A stretch of 64,000 nucleotides of DNA, taken from contig NZ_CABVLY010000002.1 of assembly GCF_902498995.1 (NCBI RefSeq), positions 186,001 through 250,000 on the forward strand. Reading direction: 5' to 3'. Numbering within the stretch: position 1 is the first letter of the stretch; each line of letters begins with the position of its first letter. Source of the DNA: Burkholderia anthina (GTDB lineage Bacteria > Pseudomonadota > Gammaproteobacteria > Burkholderiales > Burkholderiaceae). Below are positions 34,787-43,407 of the stretch, one piece after another. The position numbers and the translations under genes were made by a program. Below the pieces are notes generated by a model. The model was not told where the DNA came from, ran no database searches, and saw only the letters and a program-made list of their open reading frames with translations.

Positions 34787-35153
34787 TAGCAATCCAAATT
34801 ACAGAACATGTGTTTCCAACGGCTGGCAGATCGTCGGCCTGGAATCGGGGACGGAGAGCCGCGGGTGCGGCGCATGCCCGTTTCGGGTGCCGGAGCCCGT
34901 CCGTGGGCACCGCCACGGCGAACAGGGGGGGCATTCTATCGCAAACGCCGGACATTCTTTCAATTTTGAAAGCATGGAGGTGGTACGGGCCAGGGTTCGG
35001 GGATCGTCGCGCCTGGCTGGCCTCGGCACCTTCCTTCCGCGCGGATCGCCGCGTCGACACATTGGGCCTCGCCACCGAAGCGGCCGCCGGCGTGACAACG
35101 CAATCGATCGGTTTCATACTGCCGACCTCCTGTCTCGCACGGCACCCACCCGA
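34787..35153. other. Divergent intergenic region of symporter and secreted protein
   Basis: This 367-bp spacer holds the promoters for two divergent genes. Its one clear structure is the palindrome at 34957-34972. No coding frame here has both a start with SD and credible content. Confidence 0.5.
34957..34972. promoter_or_regulatory. Palindrome CTTTCAA-TT-TTGAAAG
   Basis: A perfect 7-2-7 inverted repeat lies in a locally AT-rich patch 170 bp upstream of the symporter start. This is a candidate repressor or activator site for the divergent pair; the regulator is unknown. Confidence 0.45.
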
Positions 35154-35888
35154 ATGAAACGTCGCGCCTGCTTCGCTTTTGCCGTCGGCCTCGCCATATC
35201 CTCGCTCGCGCACGCGAACTGCCACGACTTCACCCGTTCATGGGGCAAGCTCTTTCCGGACCACACGGTCGACGCCGCGCACGTGGCATGTCTCGCGTGG
35301 CCGGCCGATCCGAAGCTGACGATCGCCGCGCTGCCATTCGGCGGACATTCCACCGACCTCGGCGTGATCGTGGCCGACAGTGCGACCGGCAAGGTGATCG
35401 CCCACGGTGAACAGGAGAACGGAATCGATCGCCGCAGCTGGCGCGTGCTCGACCGGCTTGCGATCGACGTCAAGCCCTATCCACTCGACCGGAACCGGAT
35501 CGGGTTCGGCATCGTGGTGGTCAACGGCGACATCGACACCACGGCGCGCACGAAGGAAGCCGTGATGTCGATGTACGTGATGGAGGGCTCGCGCGTGACG
35601 CCGGTTCTCGACCGGCTGCTGCTCTACTGGCGCACGGGCGGGATCTTCGACGATTGCGCGGGCGAGATCGAGGAGATCAATCGGAAACTGGCCGTCGGGG
35701 CGACCGTCAACGGTGCCCCTCCGCCGCTGACGGCGTCGGAAACGTCATCGACCTACACAAGCCCGAACAAGGGAACGTCGTCGCCGGATTGCGGCGTGCG
35801 CGCCACCGACGTGAAGCGTGTCGACTACACGATCCCGTACCGCAACGGCAAATACCAGATACCGAAGGCGCTGCAGCCGTTTGCGTAG
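35154..35888 (+). CDS. Secreted protein of unknown function
   Basis: The 244-aa protein has a signal peptide MKRRACFAFAVGLAISSLAHA. A mature domain follows with 'LTIAALPFGG' and 'FGIVVVNGDIDTTARTKEAVMSMYVMEG', and the Cys residues of 'DDCAGEI' and 'SPDCGVR' could pair with Cys near the N-terminus. The C-terminal third is Ser/Thr/Pro-rich, linker-like. I do not recognise a family. It is divergent from the symporter and has no partners downstream. GC content falls sharply after its stop. Confidence 0.72.
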   Translation: MKRRACFAFAVGLAISSLAHANCHDFTRSWGKLFPDHTVDAAHVACLAWPADPKLTIAALPFGGHSTDLGVIVADSATGKVIAHGEQENGIDRRSWRVLDRLAIDVKPYPLDRNRIGFGIVVVNGDIDTTARTKEAVMSMYVMEGSRVTPVLDRLLLYWRTGGIFDDCAGEIEEINRKLAVGATVNGAPPPLTASETSSTYTSPNKGTSSPDCGVRATDVKRVDYTIPYRNGKYQIPKALQPFA

Positions 35889-36515
35889 CGGTGGTCGCGG
35901 CCGGCACGAACTGCTCAGCTGTGCGCCAGGTGATTTTTTGGCATGCAGCCATGCCGGACCGACCAGCGCCATCGACGCACCATAAAACACCAGCGCCCGA
36001 GGTCGGTTCCCAGCCATGCCAATACGAACCCGGCCGCCAGCATCGCGAAACCCGACATCCCCGCCATTGCATGCACCTCGAATACGCCGAGGAAGCACGC
36101 GAACGAAAATCCCGCCTCTGACACCCGCAGAGTCAATATCAACCCGTGCTTTATCCCCGCACCAATTATCAACGTCTGGTTGTCAATTAATCGTCAATTG
36201 TCGCATTTGTCTGACTATTATGCGGGCCCACGATAAAGACGCGCTCGACACAAACACAAATTACCGCGCGCCACTTGACATCCCGCCCAAATAGCCTGAA
36301 TGTATTAACAATTCTGACGATTCCTTCAATTTATTTACAACCGAATCGATCAAAATTATTTAATTCATTTTTTAAAAACAGATCACCCTCATTCGCATCT
36401 CGGAATGTGACTAAAAAAGTGTTTCTCCATCCCACAAGTCGGACCGGTGCACAACGAAGACAATACCTCGTATTTTCCGACATCCATCGATAAAATTTTC
36501 ACGATCGAGCATTAA
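35889..36515. other. AT-rich intergenic region bordering the PAS gene
   Basis: From about 36130 the sequence turns markedly AT-rich, with runs such as TTATTTAATTCATTTTTTAAA and the direct repeat GTCAATT at 36182-36200. The first 280 bp may encode a small membrane peptide on the minus strand (35915-36067). The rest looks like promoter DNA of the PAS gene or a remnant of acquired DNA. Confidence 0.5.
35915..36067 (-). CDS. Possible 50-aa membrane peptide
   Basis: The frame beginning MAGMSGFAMLAAGFVLAWLG encodes one good transmembrane helix and a basic tail (MVRRWRWSVRHGC). It resembles small Burkholderia membrane peptides in style, but there is no clear SD, and an upstream extension to 36172 is also open. 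Low confidence. Confidence 0.3.
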   Translation of the reverse strand: MAGMSGFAMLAAGFVLAWLGTDLGRWCFMVRRWRWSVRHGCMPKNHLAHS

Positions 36516-36530
36516 ATGGAGAAGACACCC

Positions 36531-37805
36531 ATGATTGCAGATACGATAAATGACCTCAGAAACATAGAGAACAACAAACCCAAAGACAAACCCGTTTCCG
36601 ACCCGAAGGCGGTTTTATCCACGATCTGCCTGCCGGCGTGCATTATCGATGGTCGAGGCTATGTTGTTTCGCTGAACGAACCGTGGCGGAAGTTGATAAA
36701 TCCGTCCATCGATCCGCAAAAATACAACCCCTGGGCCGAGTTAATCAACCCCTCTGACAGATATCGCGCAGTCTCCAATTTCTGCGCAGCGCTGGTGAAG
36801 GGAAATTGCATCTCGTTCGAATGCCGATTAAACGGCAGCGACATCGACAGCAAACGCTGGTATATCGCTACCCTTCAGCCAACCAGAAATCTGGAGTGGC
36901 TGTGTATTTTCTTCGATATCGATGAAATCAAGACCCGGGAGATTTCCCTGGAGAGACGAGCATCCATTCAGAGCGATATGCTGGACATCAGCGTCGACTG
37001 CATCAAGCTGGTTGCGACCGATGGCATGTTGCTGCATATGAACAAAGCAGGCTGTCAGGCACTGGGTATCCCGGAAAATTCCGCTTTTGGCATGCCCTGG
37101 TTAGATTTGTTGCCGGCAGACATTCAACCCGCCGGCAGGGTTGCATTGAATCTGGCAAAGGATGGCAAGTCCGGTCGATTCCCGGGACGCAGCGTAGATT
37201 CCAATGGCCGGATCCAGCATTGGGATAATATGTTGACCCCTGTGATGGGCCCAGCCGGCCAAGTGACAACGATTCTCTGCATTTCTCGGGAAGCGACCAG
37301 GGAAATCGAGTCGCGAGATGTAAATCAGCAACTTCAGGATCGGCTGAATATCGTCGCGCGGTTTGGCAATATTGGATTTTTTGAATTCGATGTCCACGTA
37401 AAGCGCATCGCTCTTGACGACCATTGTCGCAAAATTCTGTCTCTCAATACCACGGACGATTCCCGGTCCATTGATGAACTTGGTGCGCTTGTGCACCCTG
37501 AAGATATGCAGCAAGCGGTTTGCGTAACATCGATCGATCAAGGACCTTCGGCCTCCAGGCTGGAGTATTTTAGCGAGTTCAGAATCATCAGATCAGGCGG
37601 TGAGATTCGAAAAATACGCTTGGTGGCGTACCTGACACGTAACCCGCAGGAACCGGATCGAGTCTTCGGAATGATCTCCGACATTACGGATAAGGCTCTC
37701 GACTCAATCGGCGAGAATGCAAATCCCGCGCCGAAATCGGACACATTCACTAGAACCTATCGTAATTTGAGCGATTTTCTGCAGCTCAAAGTATCAAGCA
37801 ACTGA
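36531..37805 (+). CDS. Triple-PAS protein without output domain
   Basis: This protein of about 424 aa consists of three PAS-like modules. Module 1 covers about 30-145 ('ACIIDGRGYVVSLNEPWRKLI'), module 2 about 150-265 ('SVDCIKLVATDGMLLHMNKAG', followed by a PAC-like 'WDNMLTPVMGPAGQVTTILC'). Module 3 covers about 275-390 ('GFFEFDVHVKRIALDDHCRKI', 'RLVAYLTRNPQ'). It ends 20-30 residues later with no kinase, GGDEF, EAL, HTH or methyl-accepting domain. GGAGAAG sits six bases before ATG 36531; an earlier ATG at 36516 lacks an SD. Base composition is clearly lower in GC than the neighbours, and codons end more often in A or T, so the gene was probably acquired. It may be a truncated sensor or a soluble signalling partner. 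Confidence 0.78.
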   Translation: MIADTINDLRNIENNKPKDKPVSDPKAVLSTICLPACIIDGRGYVVSLNEPWRKLINPSIDPQKYNPWAELINPSDRYRAVSNFCAALVKGNCISFECRLNGSDIDSKRWYIATLQPTRNLEWLCIFFDIDEIKTREISLERRASIQSDMLDISVDCIKLVATDGMLLHMNKAGCQALGIPENSAFGMPWLDLLPADIQPAGRVALNLAKDGKSGRFPGRSVDSNGRIQHWDNMLTPVMGPAGQVTTILCISREATREIESRDVNQQLQDRLNIVARFGNIGFFEFDVHVKRIALDDHCRKILSLNTTDDSRSIDELGALVHPEDMQQAVCVTSIDQGPSASRLEYFSEFRIIRSGGEIRKIRLVAYLTRNPQEPDRVFGMISDITDKALDSIGENANPAPKSDTFTRTYRNLSDFLQLKVSSN

Positions 37806-38086
37806 TTTTCAAAACAAGATTGCAGTGAGATATCGGGAGTCAACGCTCGCTCGCCATCTCGGCATGCATTGCGCAGACGGCTTCGATATCACTGCCACCA
37901 CACGCTGCACCGTTCATTCAAAGAACTGAACCCGAGTTGTCTACGAAACAACAAAACAGGAACCACCCCGCCCCAGCCACCCCCACCCCGTACCGGCAAT
38001 TGTCAAACAAACTGTACCGGTACTGTACCGAAAACCGTCGCTACACTGACTCCATCCCAGTCCCGAACACGAATGGAGAATCCGCG
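37806..38086. other. Intergenic region with possible decayed AraC-like tail
   Basis: Short frames contain 'STLARHLGMH' (about 37840-37870) and 'HTLHRSFKELNPSCLR' (about 37900-37945) in different frames. They resemble the two helix-turn-helix segments of AraC proteins. No intact gene is present. The last 100 bp holds the GTACCG repeats of the LysE promoter. Confidence 0.3.
37990..38030 (+). promoter_or_regulatory. GTACCG repeat cluster in the LysE promoter
   Basis: GTACCG occurs at 37990, 38014 and 38025. It creates the overlapping palindromes GTACCGGTAC (38014-38023) and CGGTAC-T-GTACCG (38018-38030), 57 bp before the LysE start. CTGTACC-type repeats are common MocR/PdxR-class operators next to LysE or PLP genes; no MocR gene is nearby. 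Confidence 0.55.
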
Positions 38087-38704
38087 ATGGAATTCCTCAC
38101 CCTGAGCGCGCTGCCCGCCGGCATGCTGTTCGCGCTCGTCACGTCGATCACGCCCGGCCCGAACAACACGATGCTGCTCGCATCGGGCGTCAATTTCGGC
38201 TTCCGCCGCACGATGCCGCACCTGTTCGGCATCAGCATCGGCGTCGCGATCCTGATGCTGTGTGTCGGCTTCGGTCTCGGCGAAGCGTTCCGCCGCGTAC
38301 CGGTGCTGTACACGATCCTCGAAATCGCAAGCGTCGCATACCTGCTGTACCTCGCGTGGCGCATCGGCACGTCGGGCGAAGTGAAGGCGCAAGGCGCCAA
38401 GCCGCGGCCGATGACGTTCCTTGAAGCCGCCGCGTTCCAGTGGGTCAATCCGAAGGCATGGATGATGGTACTGACCGCCGCGACGACGATCCGCCTGTCC
38501 GCCGACTACGGCATGAACGCCGCATGGATGGCCGTCGTCTTCATCCTGATCGGCTTTCCGTGCATCAGCCTGTGGGCCGCGTTCGGCCTCGGCCTGCGCC
38601 GCTTCCTGTCGAACAGCCGCGCGCTGCGCATCTTCAACGTGACGATGGCCGTGCTGCTGATCCTGTCGCTGTATCCGCTCGTCGCGCACCTGCTCCCGCA
38701 GTAA
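38087..38704 (+). CDS. LysE/RhtB-family amino-acid exporter
   Basis: This 205-aa inner-membrane protein has six predicted helices. The family signature 'FALVTSITPGPNNTMLLASGVNFGFRRTM' lies at residues 15-45, and 'FQWVNPKAWMM' is in the centre. It exports amino acids or homoserine-lactone-like compounds. The start is set by GGAG eight bases upstream of ATG 38087. Its GTACCG-repeat promoter suggests control by a PLP-responsive MocR regulator that is not adjacent. Confidence 0.9.
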   Translation: MEFLTLSALPAGMLFALVTSITPGPNNTMLLASGVNFGFRRTMPHLFGISIGVAILMLCVGFGLGEAFRRVPVLYTILEIASVAYLLYLAWRIGTSGEVKAQGAKPRPMTFLEAAAFQWVNPKAWMMVLTAATTIRLSADYGMNAAWMAVVFILIGFPCISLWAAFGLGLRRFLSNSRALRIFNVTMAVLLILSLYPLVAHLLPQ

Positions 38705-38765
38705 GCGCTCACAGCGCACCCGTTGAGCTTCGTCCCATGCAGGCGTACCCTTTTGATACGGGCGC

Positions 38766-38789
38766 GTGCAACCGCTTCGGCGGTTGCAC
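38766..38789 (+). terminator. 10-bp stem with UUCG tetraloop
   Basis: GTGCAACCGC-TTCG-GCGGTTGCAC is a perfect, very stable hairpin 61 bp after the LysE stop and 22 bp before the next ATG. It could end the LysE message or shield the leader of the 82-aa gene; there is no T-run. Confidence 0.5.
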
Positions 38790-38811
38790 CGTCGCTGCAT
38801 GGAGAGTGCCG

Positions 38812-39060
38812 ATGAAGCCAATGCTGAAAGCCGGCGAACACATCGAAGGCATGCACTGGATGGCCGAGTATCACCCGCTCACGCACGACATCCGCGTGCT
38901 GCGAGAAAACGTCGAAGTGGGTACGTACTGCGCGCCGCCCACACTGTTCGGCGACGAGGAAGAGATGGGCGCCGCGAATCATGCCGATCATCGCAGCCAG
39001 GAAGCCGCGCTGCGCGCGTATCTGCGCAACTTCGTCAAGGAACACGACGCGGAGGAGTAA
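38812..39060 (+). CDS. Small acidic protein, 82 aa
   Basis: The peptide begins MKPMLKAGEHIEGMHWMAEY and ends with a charged helix 'HRSQEAALRAYLRNFVKEHDAEE'. GGAGAG lies eight bases before the ATG. 'AGEHIEGMxGMxGAxAxID'-style N-termini occur in small proteobacterial proteins, but I cannot name a family. It is separated from LysE by the UUCG hairpin. Soluble, with no membrane segment. Confidence 0.7.
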   Translation: MKPMLKAGEHIEGMHWMAEYHPLTHDIRVLRENVEVGTYCAPPTLFGDEEEMGAANHADHRSQEAALRAYLRNFVKEHDAEE

Positions 39061-39191
39061 CGATGCGACGGCCGGAATGAACGACGGGCCGCCGAAGCGA
39101 CCCGTCCTGTCGTTGCGTGTCGGCCGTCTTGCGACCCACCGCGGCAACCTCGGCACACCGGGCCGGCGCATCGCCCCGGCCCCGCGCCCGC

Positions 39192-40550
39192 TCAATGCCC
39201 GAGCGATTCGATCTTGCCGGTCGGTTGCGCGACGCCGTGCGGCCGTGCCATCTGCTTGATCAGCAACGCGACGCACGCGAGCAGGCCCGCCACCGCGATC
39301 GTCGCGAATACACCCGCGAACGAGAAGTGCCGGCGCGTCAGTTCCGCCACGAGGAACGAGCCGGCGATCCCGCCGAAGCGGCCGACGCCCAGCATCCACG
39401 CCACGCCCGTGCCGCGCCCTTCGGTCGGATAGAACGCGGCGGCGAGCGCCGGCATCGACGATTGCGCGGTGTTCATCAGCACGCCGGCCACGAACACGAC
39501 CAGCACGAGCAACCCGACGTTCCCCGCGGCCTGCCCGATCGCATACACGCTGATCGCGGTCAGCGCATAGCACACGGCGATCACGCGGTTCGCGTTGAAG
39601 CGGTCCATCAGCACACCGCACAGCACGGCGCCGACGCCGCCGAGCGGGAACAGCGCCGAGATCAGCGTCGCGCTCTTCGGCGTGAGGCCCGCATCCTTCA
39701 ACAGGATCGGCATCCAGTTGATCGACGCGTAGAAGATCACGAGGCCCATGAAGTACGCGACCCACAGCATCACCGAGCCGACGATGTACGAGCGCGACAG
39801 CACGACGCCGAGGCCCTGGCTGCCGGTTTGCGGCGCCGCTTCGGTCATCGCGAACGAGCCGGCGTTCATCGCATCGCGCGAGATGCGCGCGAGCGTCGCG
39901 CGGATCCGGTCGACGCTCTTCCCGTGCGCCACCATGAAACGCACCGATTCGGGCATCTTCAGCAGCAGCAACACGCCGAGCAGCAGCGGCGTCACGCCGC
40001 CGAGCATCAACACGCTGCGCCAGCCGAAATGCGGGATCATCCACGCGGCGAGAAAGCCGCCGAACGCCGCACCGAGCGGGAAGCCGCAGAACATCAGGTT
40101 GATCACGGTCGCACGGCGCTTGTCCGGGCAGAACTCGCCCATCATCGTGACCGCGTTCGGCATCGCGGCGCCGAGGCCGACGCCGGTCACGAAACGCAGG
40201 ATCGTCAGGTGTCCGATGGTCGTCGAGAACGCGGACACGAAACACGCGACGCCGAACAGCAGCACCGAGCCGACCAGCAGCGAGCGGCGCCCGAGTCGAT
40301 CGGACAGCGGACCCGACACCAGCGCGCCGCACGCAAGGCCGAACAGCGCGGCGCTCAGCACGGGGGCGAGATCGGGTTTGGTCAGGTTCCATTCGCCGAG
40401 CAGCGACGGTGCGATAAAGCCGATCGCGGCCGTATCGAAGCCGTCGAGCAGCACGATCACGAAACACATCAGGAATACGAGCCACTGAAAGCCGCCGAAC
40501 GGCTGCTCGTTGATGAAGGTCTGGACATCGACCACGGGTGCGCGATTCAT
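39192..40550 (-). CDS. pcaK: Aromatic acid:H+ symporter PcaK (AAHS family)
   Basis: This 452-aa MFS importer for 4-hydroxybenzoate/protocatechuate begins with 'VVDVQTFINEQPFGGFQWLVFLMCF'. It carries the AAHS signature DGFDTAAIGFIAPSL in helix 1 (the DGxD motif essential in PcaK). 'GPLSDRLGRRSLLVG' fills loop 2-3, and 'DRFNANRVIAVCYALTA' the loop 8-9. ATG 40550 has an SD GGAGACT; a longer frame to 40694 reads into the hairpin region and is rejected. It is the last gene in the pca direction, 213 bp after pcaC and behind a hairpin, so it is perhaps expressed separately. Confidence 0.9.
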   Translation of the reverse strand: MNRAPVVDVQTFINEQPFGGFQWLVFLMCFVIVLLDGFDTAAIGFIAPSLLGEWNLTKPDLAPVLSAALFGLACGALVSGPLSDRLGRRSLLVGSVLLFGVACFVSAFSTTIGHLTILRFVTGVGLGAAMPNAVTMMGEFCPDKRRATVINLMFCGFPLGAAFGGFLAAWMIPHFGWRSVLMLGGVTPLLLGVLLLLKMPESVRFMVAHGKSVDRIRATLARISRDAMNAGSFAMTEAAPQTGSQGLGVVLSRSYIVGSVMLWVAYFMGLVIFYASINWMPILLKDAGLTPKSATLISALFPLGGVGAVLCGVLMDRFNANRVIAVCYALTAISVYAIGQAAGNVGLLVLVVFVAGVLMNTAQSSMPALAAAFYPTEGRGTGVAWMLGVGRFGGIAGSFLVAELTRRHFSFAGVFATIAVAGLLACVALLIKQMARPHGVAQPTGKIESLGH

Positions 40551-40621
40551 CGCGAGTCTCCTTGTCGACCGGCGTTGGCGCTTGCGCGCTCTCCCGGTCC
40601 CATGTAACGCTGATATGAACA

Positions 40622-40641
40622 ACGCGGCCTCATGGCCGCGT
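40622..40641 (-). terminator. Hairpin between pcaC and pcaK
   Basis: ACGCGGCC-TCAT-GGCCGCGT is a perfect 8-bp stem with a 4-nt loop, followed on the minus strand by TGTTCATAT. It would end the pcaBDC message or attenuate readthrough into pcaK. Confidence 0.55.
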
Positions 40642-40763
40642 CTTTCCTTGTTCGCGCGCCGATTCGCCGCCGGCGCGTCATGCATCGTCGACACCTGCCG
40701 GCTGCGGCAGGCGTCGCGATCGGGTCACGTCCGGCGCGAGCCGGTCGTGTCATTCAGCCGCAT

Positions 40764-41150
40764 CTAGGCGGCCGCATCCTGCTCCTTGAAGATCTTGTCC
40801 GCGAGATGGAACGCGGAGTTCGCGGCCGGCACGCCGCAATAGATCGCGGTCTGCAGCAGCACTTCCTTGATCTCGTCGCGCGTCACGCCGTTGTTGCGCG
40901 CGGCGCGCAGGTGCAGCGCGAGTTCCTCGCCGCGGTTCAACGCAACCATCATCGCGATGGTCAACAGGCTGCGCGTATGGCGCGGCAGGCCGTCGCGGGT
41001 CCAGATCTCGCCCCATGCATAGCGGGTGATCAGGTTCTGGAATTCGTCGGTCACCTCGGTGCGGTTCTCGATCGAACGATCGACGTGCGCGTCGCCGAGC
41101 ACCGCGCGGCGCACCTTCATCCCTGCTTCGTAACGTTGCTGATCATCCAT
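40764..41150 (-). CDS. pcaC: 4-carboxymuconolactone decarboxylase
   Basis: This 128-aa protein of the AhpD-like/CMD family decarboxylates 4-carboxymuconolactone to 3-oxoadipate enol-lactone in the protocatechuate pathway. 'NRTEVTDEFQNLITRYAWGEIWTR' and 'LTIAMMVALNRGEELALHLRAA' match PcaC well; length is as expected. It is 10 bp downstream of pcaD and closes the pcaBDC string. Here pcaC and pcaD are separate genes rather than the pcaL fusion seen in some actinobacteria and others. Confidence 0.95.
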   Translation of the reverse strand: MDDQQRYEAGMKVRRAVLGDAHVDRSIENRTEVTDEFQNLITRYAWGEIWTRDGLPRHTRSLLTIAMMVALNRGEELALHLRAARNNGVTRDEIKEVLLQTAIYCGVPAANSAFHLADKIFKEQDAAA

Positions 41151-41160
41151 CGTCGGTGCC

Positions 41161-41946
41161 TTACGCGGTCAGGAATTCGAGCAGCGCGCGGTTGAAACCG
41201 TCGGCGTACTCGATGTTCGAAATGTGCGCGGCGTCGAATTCGACGTGACGCGCGCCGGGAATGGCGGCAGCCAGCGCGCGGCCCTGGTCGGGCGGCGTCG
41301 ACATGTCCTTCTCGCCGGTCACGACGAGCACCGGCAGCGCGATGCCCTTCACTTCCTCGCGCAGGTCGGCCGCGTTCAGCGCGTCGCAGTTCGCCGCATA
41401 GCCGTCCTTGTCGGTATGCACGAAGGTGTCGCGGATCGCGTCGAACAGGCGCGGCTCGCGCCCGACGAACGCGTCGGTGAACCAGCGCGGCAGCACGGCG
41501 TCGGCCAGCGCGGCCATCCCTTCGGCGCGCGCCTTCTGCGCACGCGGCGCCCACACTTCCGGCGAACCGATCTTCGCGGCGGTGTTCGCCAGCACGGCGC
41601 GCACGATGCGCGACGGGAAACGCGCGGCGAGCGCGGCGCCGGTCAGGCCGCCCATCGAAATCCCGCAGAAATGCGCGCGATCGATGCCGACATGGTCGAG
41701 CAGGCCGATCACGTCGCCCGCGAGCTGGTCGACCGTGTACGAGCCGGCCGGCGCTTCGGAATGGCCGTGGCCGCGCGTGTCGTAGCGCAGAATGTTGAAG
41801 TGCTGCGTGAGCGGGCGGATCTGCGGCGCCCACATCTGCAGGTCGGCGCCGAGCGAGTTCGAGAAGACGAGCCACGGCGCGTCGTCGCGCGCGGCACGGT
41901 CGATCCGGTAATGCAGTTTCACGCCGTTGACAGTGGCGAAGGGCAT
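41161..41946 (-). CDS. pcaD: 3-oxoadipate enol-lactonase
   Basis: This 261-aa alpha/beta hydrolase opens the enol-lactone ring to 3-oxoadipate. The nucleophile is in GISMGG, the acid Asp in 'VVTGEKDMSTPP', and the His in 'FDAAHISNIEYADGFNRAL'. The N-terminal 'MPFATVNGVKLHYRID' is the standard start. It lies 14 bp after pcaB on the same strand. A frame that continues upstream into pcaB is only an overlap. Confidence 0.95.
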   Translation of the reverse strand: MPFATVNGVKLHYRIDRAARDDAPWLVFSNSLGADLQMWAPQIRPLTQHFNILRYDTRGHGHSEAPAGSYTVDQLAGDVIGLLDHVGIDRAHFCGISMGGLTGAALAARFPSRIVRAVLANTAAKIGSPEVWAPRAQKARAEGMAALADAVLPRWFTDAFVGREPRLFDAIRDTFVHTDKDGYAANCDALNAADLREEVKGIALPVLVVTGEKDMSTPPDQGRALAAAIPGARHVEFDAAHISNIEYADGFNRALLEFLTA

Positions 41947-41960
41947 CAATGTTCTCCTGG

Positions 41961-43319
41961 TTATTGCGCGCGCGCGTGAAGCGCGAGCACGGCGTCGACG
42001 TAGGCCTGCGCCTCGCCGACGTAATGTGCGGGATCGAGCAGCCGCGCGAGCGCATCGCGCGACAAGTGGGCGGACACGGTCGCATCGGCCGCGAGCACGT
42101 CGAACAGCGTCGCGCCGGTGCGCACGGCTTCCTTCGACGCGTGCTCGACGACATGGTGCGCATCGAGCCGGCCGATCCGGTCGCCGAGCGCGAGCATCAC
42201 GGCTTCGCCGAGAATCAGCCCGTGCGTCAGGTCGAGGTTCGCGGCAAGGCGTTCGGTGTTCACGTCGAGGCCCGCGACGATCTGGGCGATCTGCGCGAGC
42301 GCGCCGCCGGTCAGGCGAGCCAGATCGGGCAGCGCATCCCATTCGGCCTGCCAGCCGCCGAGCGCGCGCTCGTGCTCCTGGACCATCCCCGCGAACACGG
42401 TAGCGACGAGGTTCGGCGCGCGCACCGCGGCGGTCAGCACGGCCGCGCAGCCGACCGGGTTGCGCTTGTGCGGCATCGTCGACGAGCCGCCCTTGCCGGC
42501 GGCAGCCGGTTCGCCGAGCTCACCGACTTCGGTCTGCATCTGCAGCGACACGTCGCGCGCGATCTTGCCGAGCGTGCCGGTCAGCATGCCGAAGCACGAC
42601 GCGGCTTCCGCGATGCGATCGCGCTGCGTATGCCACGGCACGGCGGGCACCGCGAGCTTCAGGTCGGCGGCGAGCGCGGCGCTCACGCCGGATGCGTGTT
42701 CGCGCAGGCTCGCAAGCGTGCCGGCGGCGCCGCCGAACTGCAGCACCAGCACGCGCTCGCGCAATTCGGCGAAGCGCGCGCGATGGCGCAGCAGCGCATC
42801 GAGCCATTGCGCGAATTTAAGACCGAGCGTGATCGGCAGCGCCTGCTGCAGCCACGTGCGGCCGATCATCGGCGTCGCGCGATGCGTGCGCGCGAGCGTC
42901 GCGAGCGACGCGCACGCTTCGTCGAGCAGCGGCTCCAGCACGTCGAGCGTATCGCGCAACTGCAGCACGGTCGCGGTATCGATGATGTCCTGGCTCGTCG
43001 CGCCCCAGTGCACGAACTTCGCGGCCTCGGGGTCGTCGGCCTTCACTTGCGCGGTGAGCTGCTTGACGAGCGGAATCGCGAGATTGCCGCCGAGCGCCGC
43101 GCCATGCGCGAGCGCGTCGGCATCGAGCCGATCGGCATCGCATGCGCGTTCGATCGGCGCAACCGCGGTGGCGGGAATCACCTGCCGCGCGGCGAGCGCA
43201 CGCGTAAGCGCGGCTTCGACGTCGAGCATGCGCTGGATCGTCGCGCGGGGCGACCAGATCCGGTTGAGCGGCTCGGTGCCGCAGATGAGGGAGGTCAGGC
43301 GGGCGCTGTCTTCGAGCAT
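41961..43319 (-). CDS. pcaB: 3-carboxy-cis,cis-muconate cycloisomerase
   Basis: This 452-aa member of the fumarase/aspartase superfamily cyclises 3-carboxymuconate to 4-carboxymuconolactone. The superfamily signature GSSTMPHKRNP, 'VHWGATSQDIIDTA' and 'ARTHRATPMIGRTWLQ' mark the active-site segments. The gene opens the pcaBDC string. Between it and pcaJ lies a hairpin and an AT-richer patch with ATTGTCTACCC, which may carry a promoter of its own. Confidence 0.95.
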   Translation of the reverse strand: MLEDSARLTSLICGTEPLNRIWSPRATIQRMLDVEAALTRALAARQVIPATAVAPIERACDADRLDADALAHGAALGGNLAIPLVKQLTAQVKADDPEAAKFVHWGATSQDIIDTATVLQLRDTLDVLEPLLDEACASLATLARTHRATPMIGRTWLQQALPITLGLKFAQWLDALLRHRARFAELRERVLVLQFGGAAGTLASLREHASGVSAALAADLKLAVPAVPWHTQRDRIAEAASCFGMLTGTLGKIARDVSLQMQTEVGELGEPAAAGKGGSSTMPHKRNPVGCAAVLTAAVRAPNLVATVFAGMVQEHERALGGWQAEWDALPDLARLTGGALAQIAQIVAGLDVNTERLAANLDLTHGLILGEAVMLALGDRIGRLDAHHVVEHASKEAVRTGATLFDVLAADATVSAHLSRDALARLLDPAHYVGEAQAYVDAVLALHARAQ

Positions 43320-43361
43320 GGCATCAGAGTAGGGAAACGGCGTGCGCCTATTGTCTACCCA

Positions 43362-43401
43362 AGCGTGCCGGCGTGCGCTCGAACGAGCGGGCCGGCACGC
43401 T
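43362..43401 (-). terminator. Hairpin after pcaJ
   Basis: The stem AGCGTGCCGGC / GCCGGCACGCT (11 bp) with an 18-nt interior loop lies just beyond the pcaJ stop. It separates pcaIJ from pcaBDC. No U-run follows, so it may only attenuate. Confidence 0.5.
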
Positions 43402-43407
43402 CGCGGT

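Noticed and set aside
36516..36530. Upstream ATG of the PAS gene
   Set aside because: The bases after this ATG themselves form the SD for ATG 36531.
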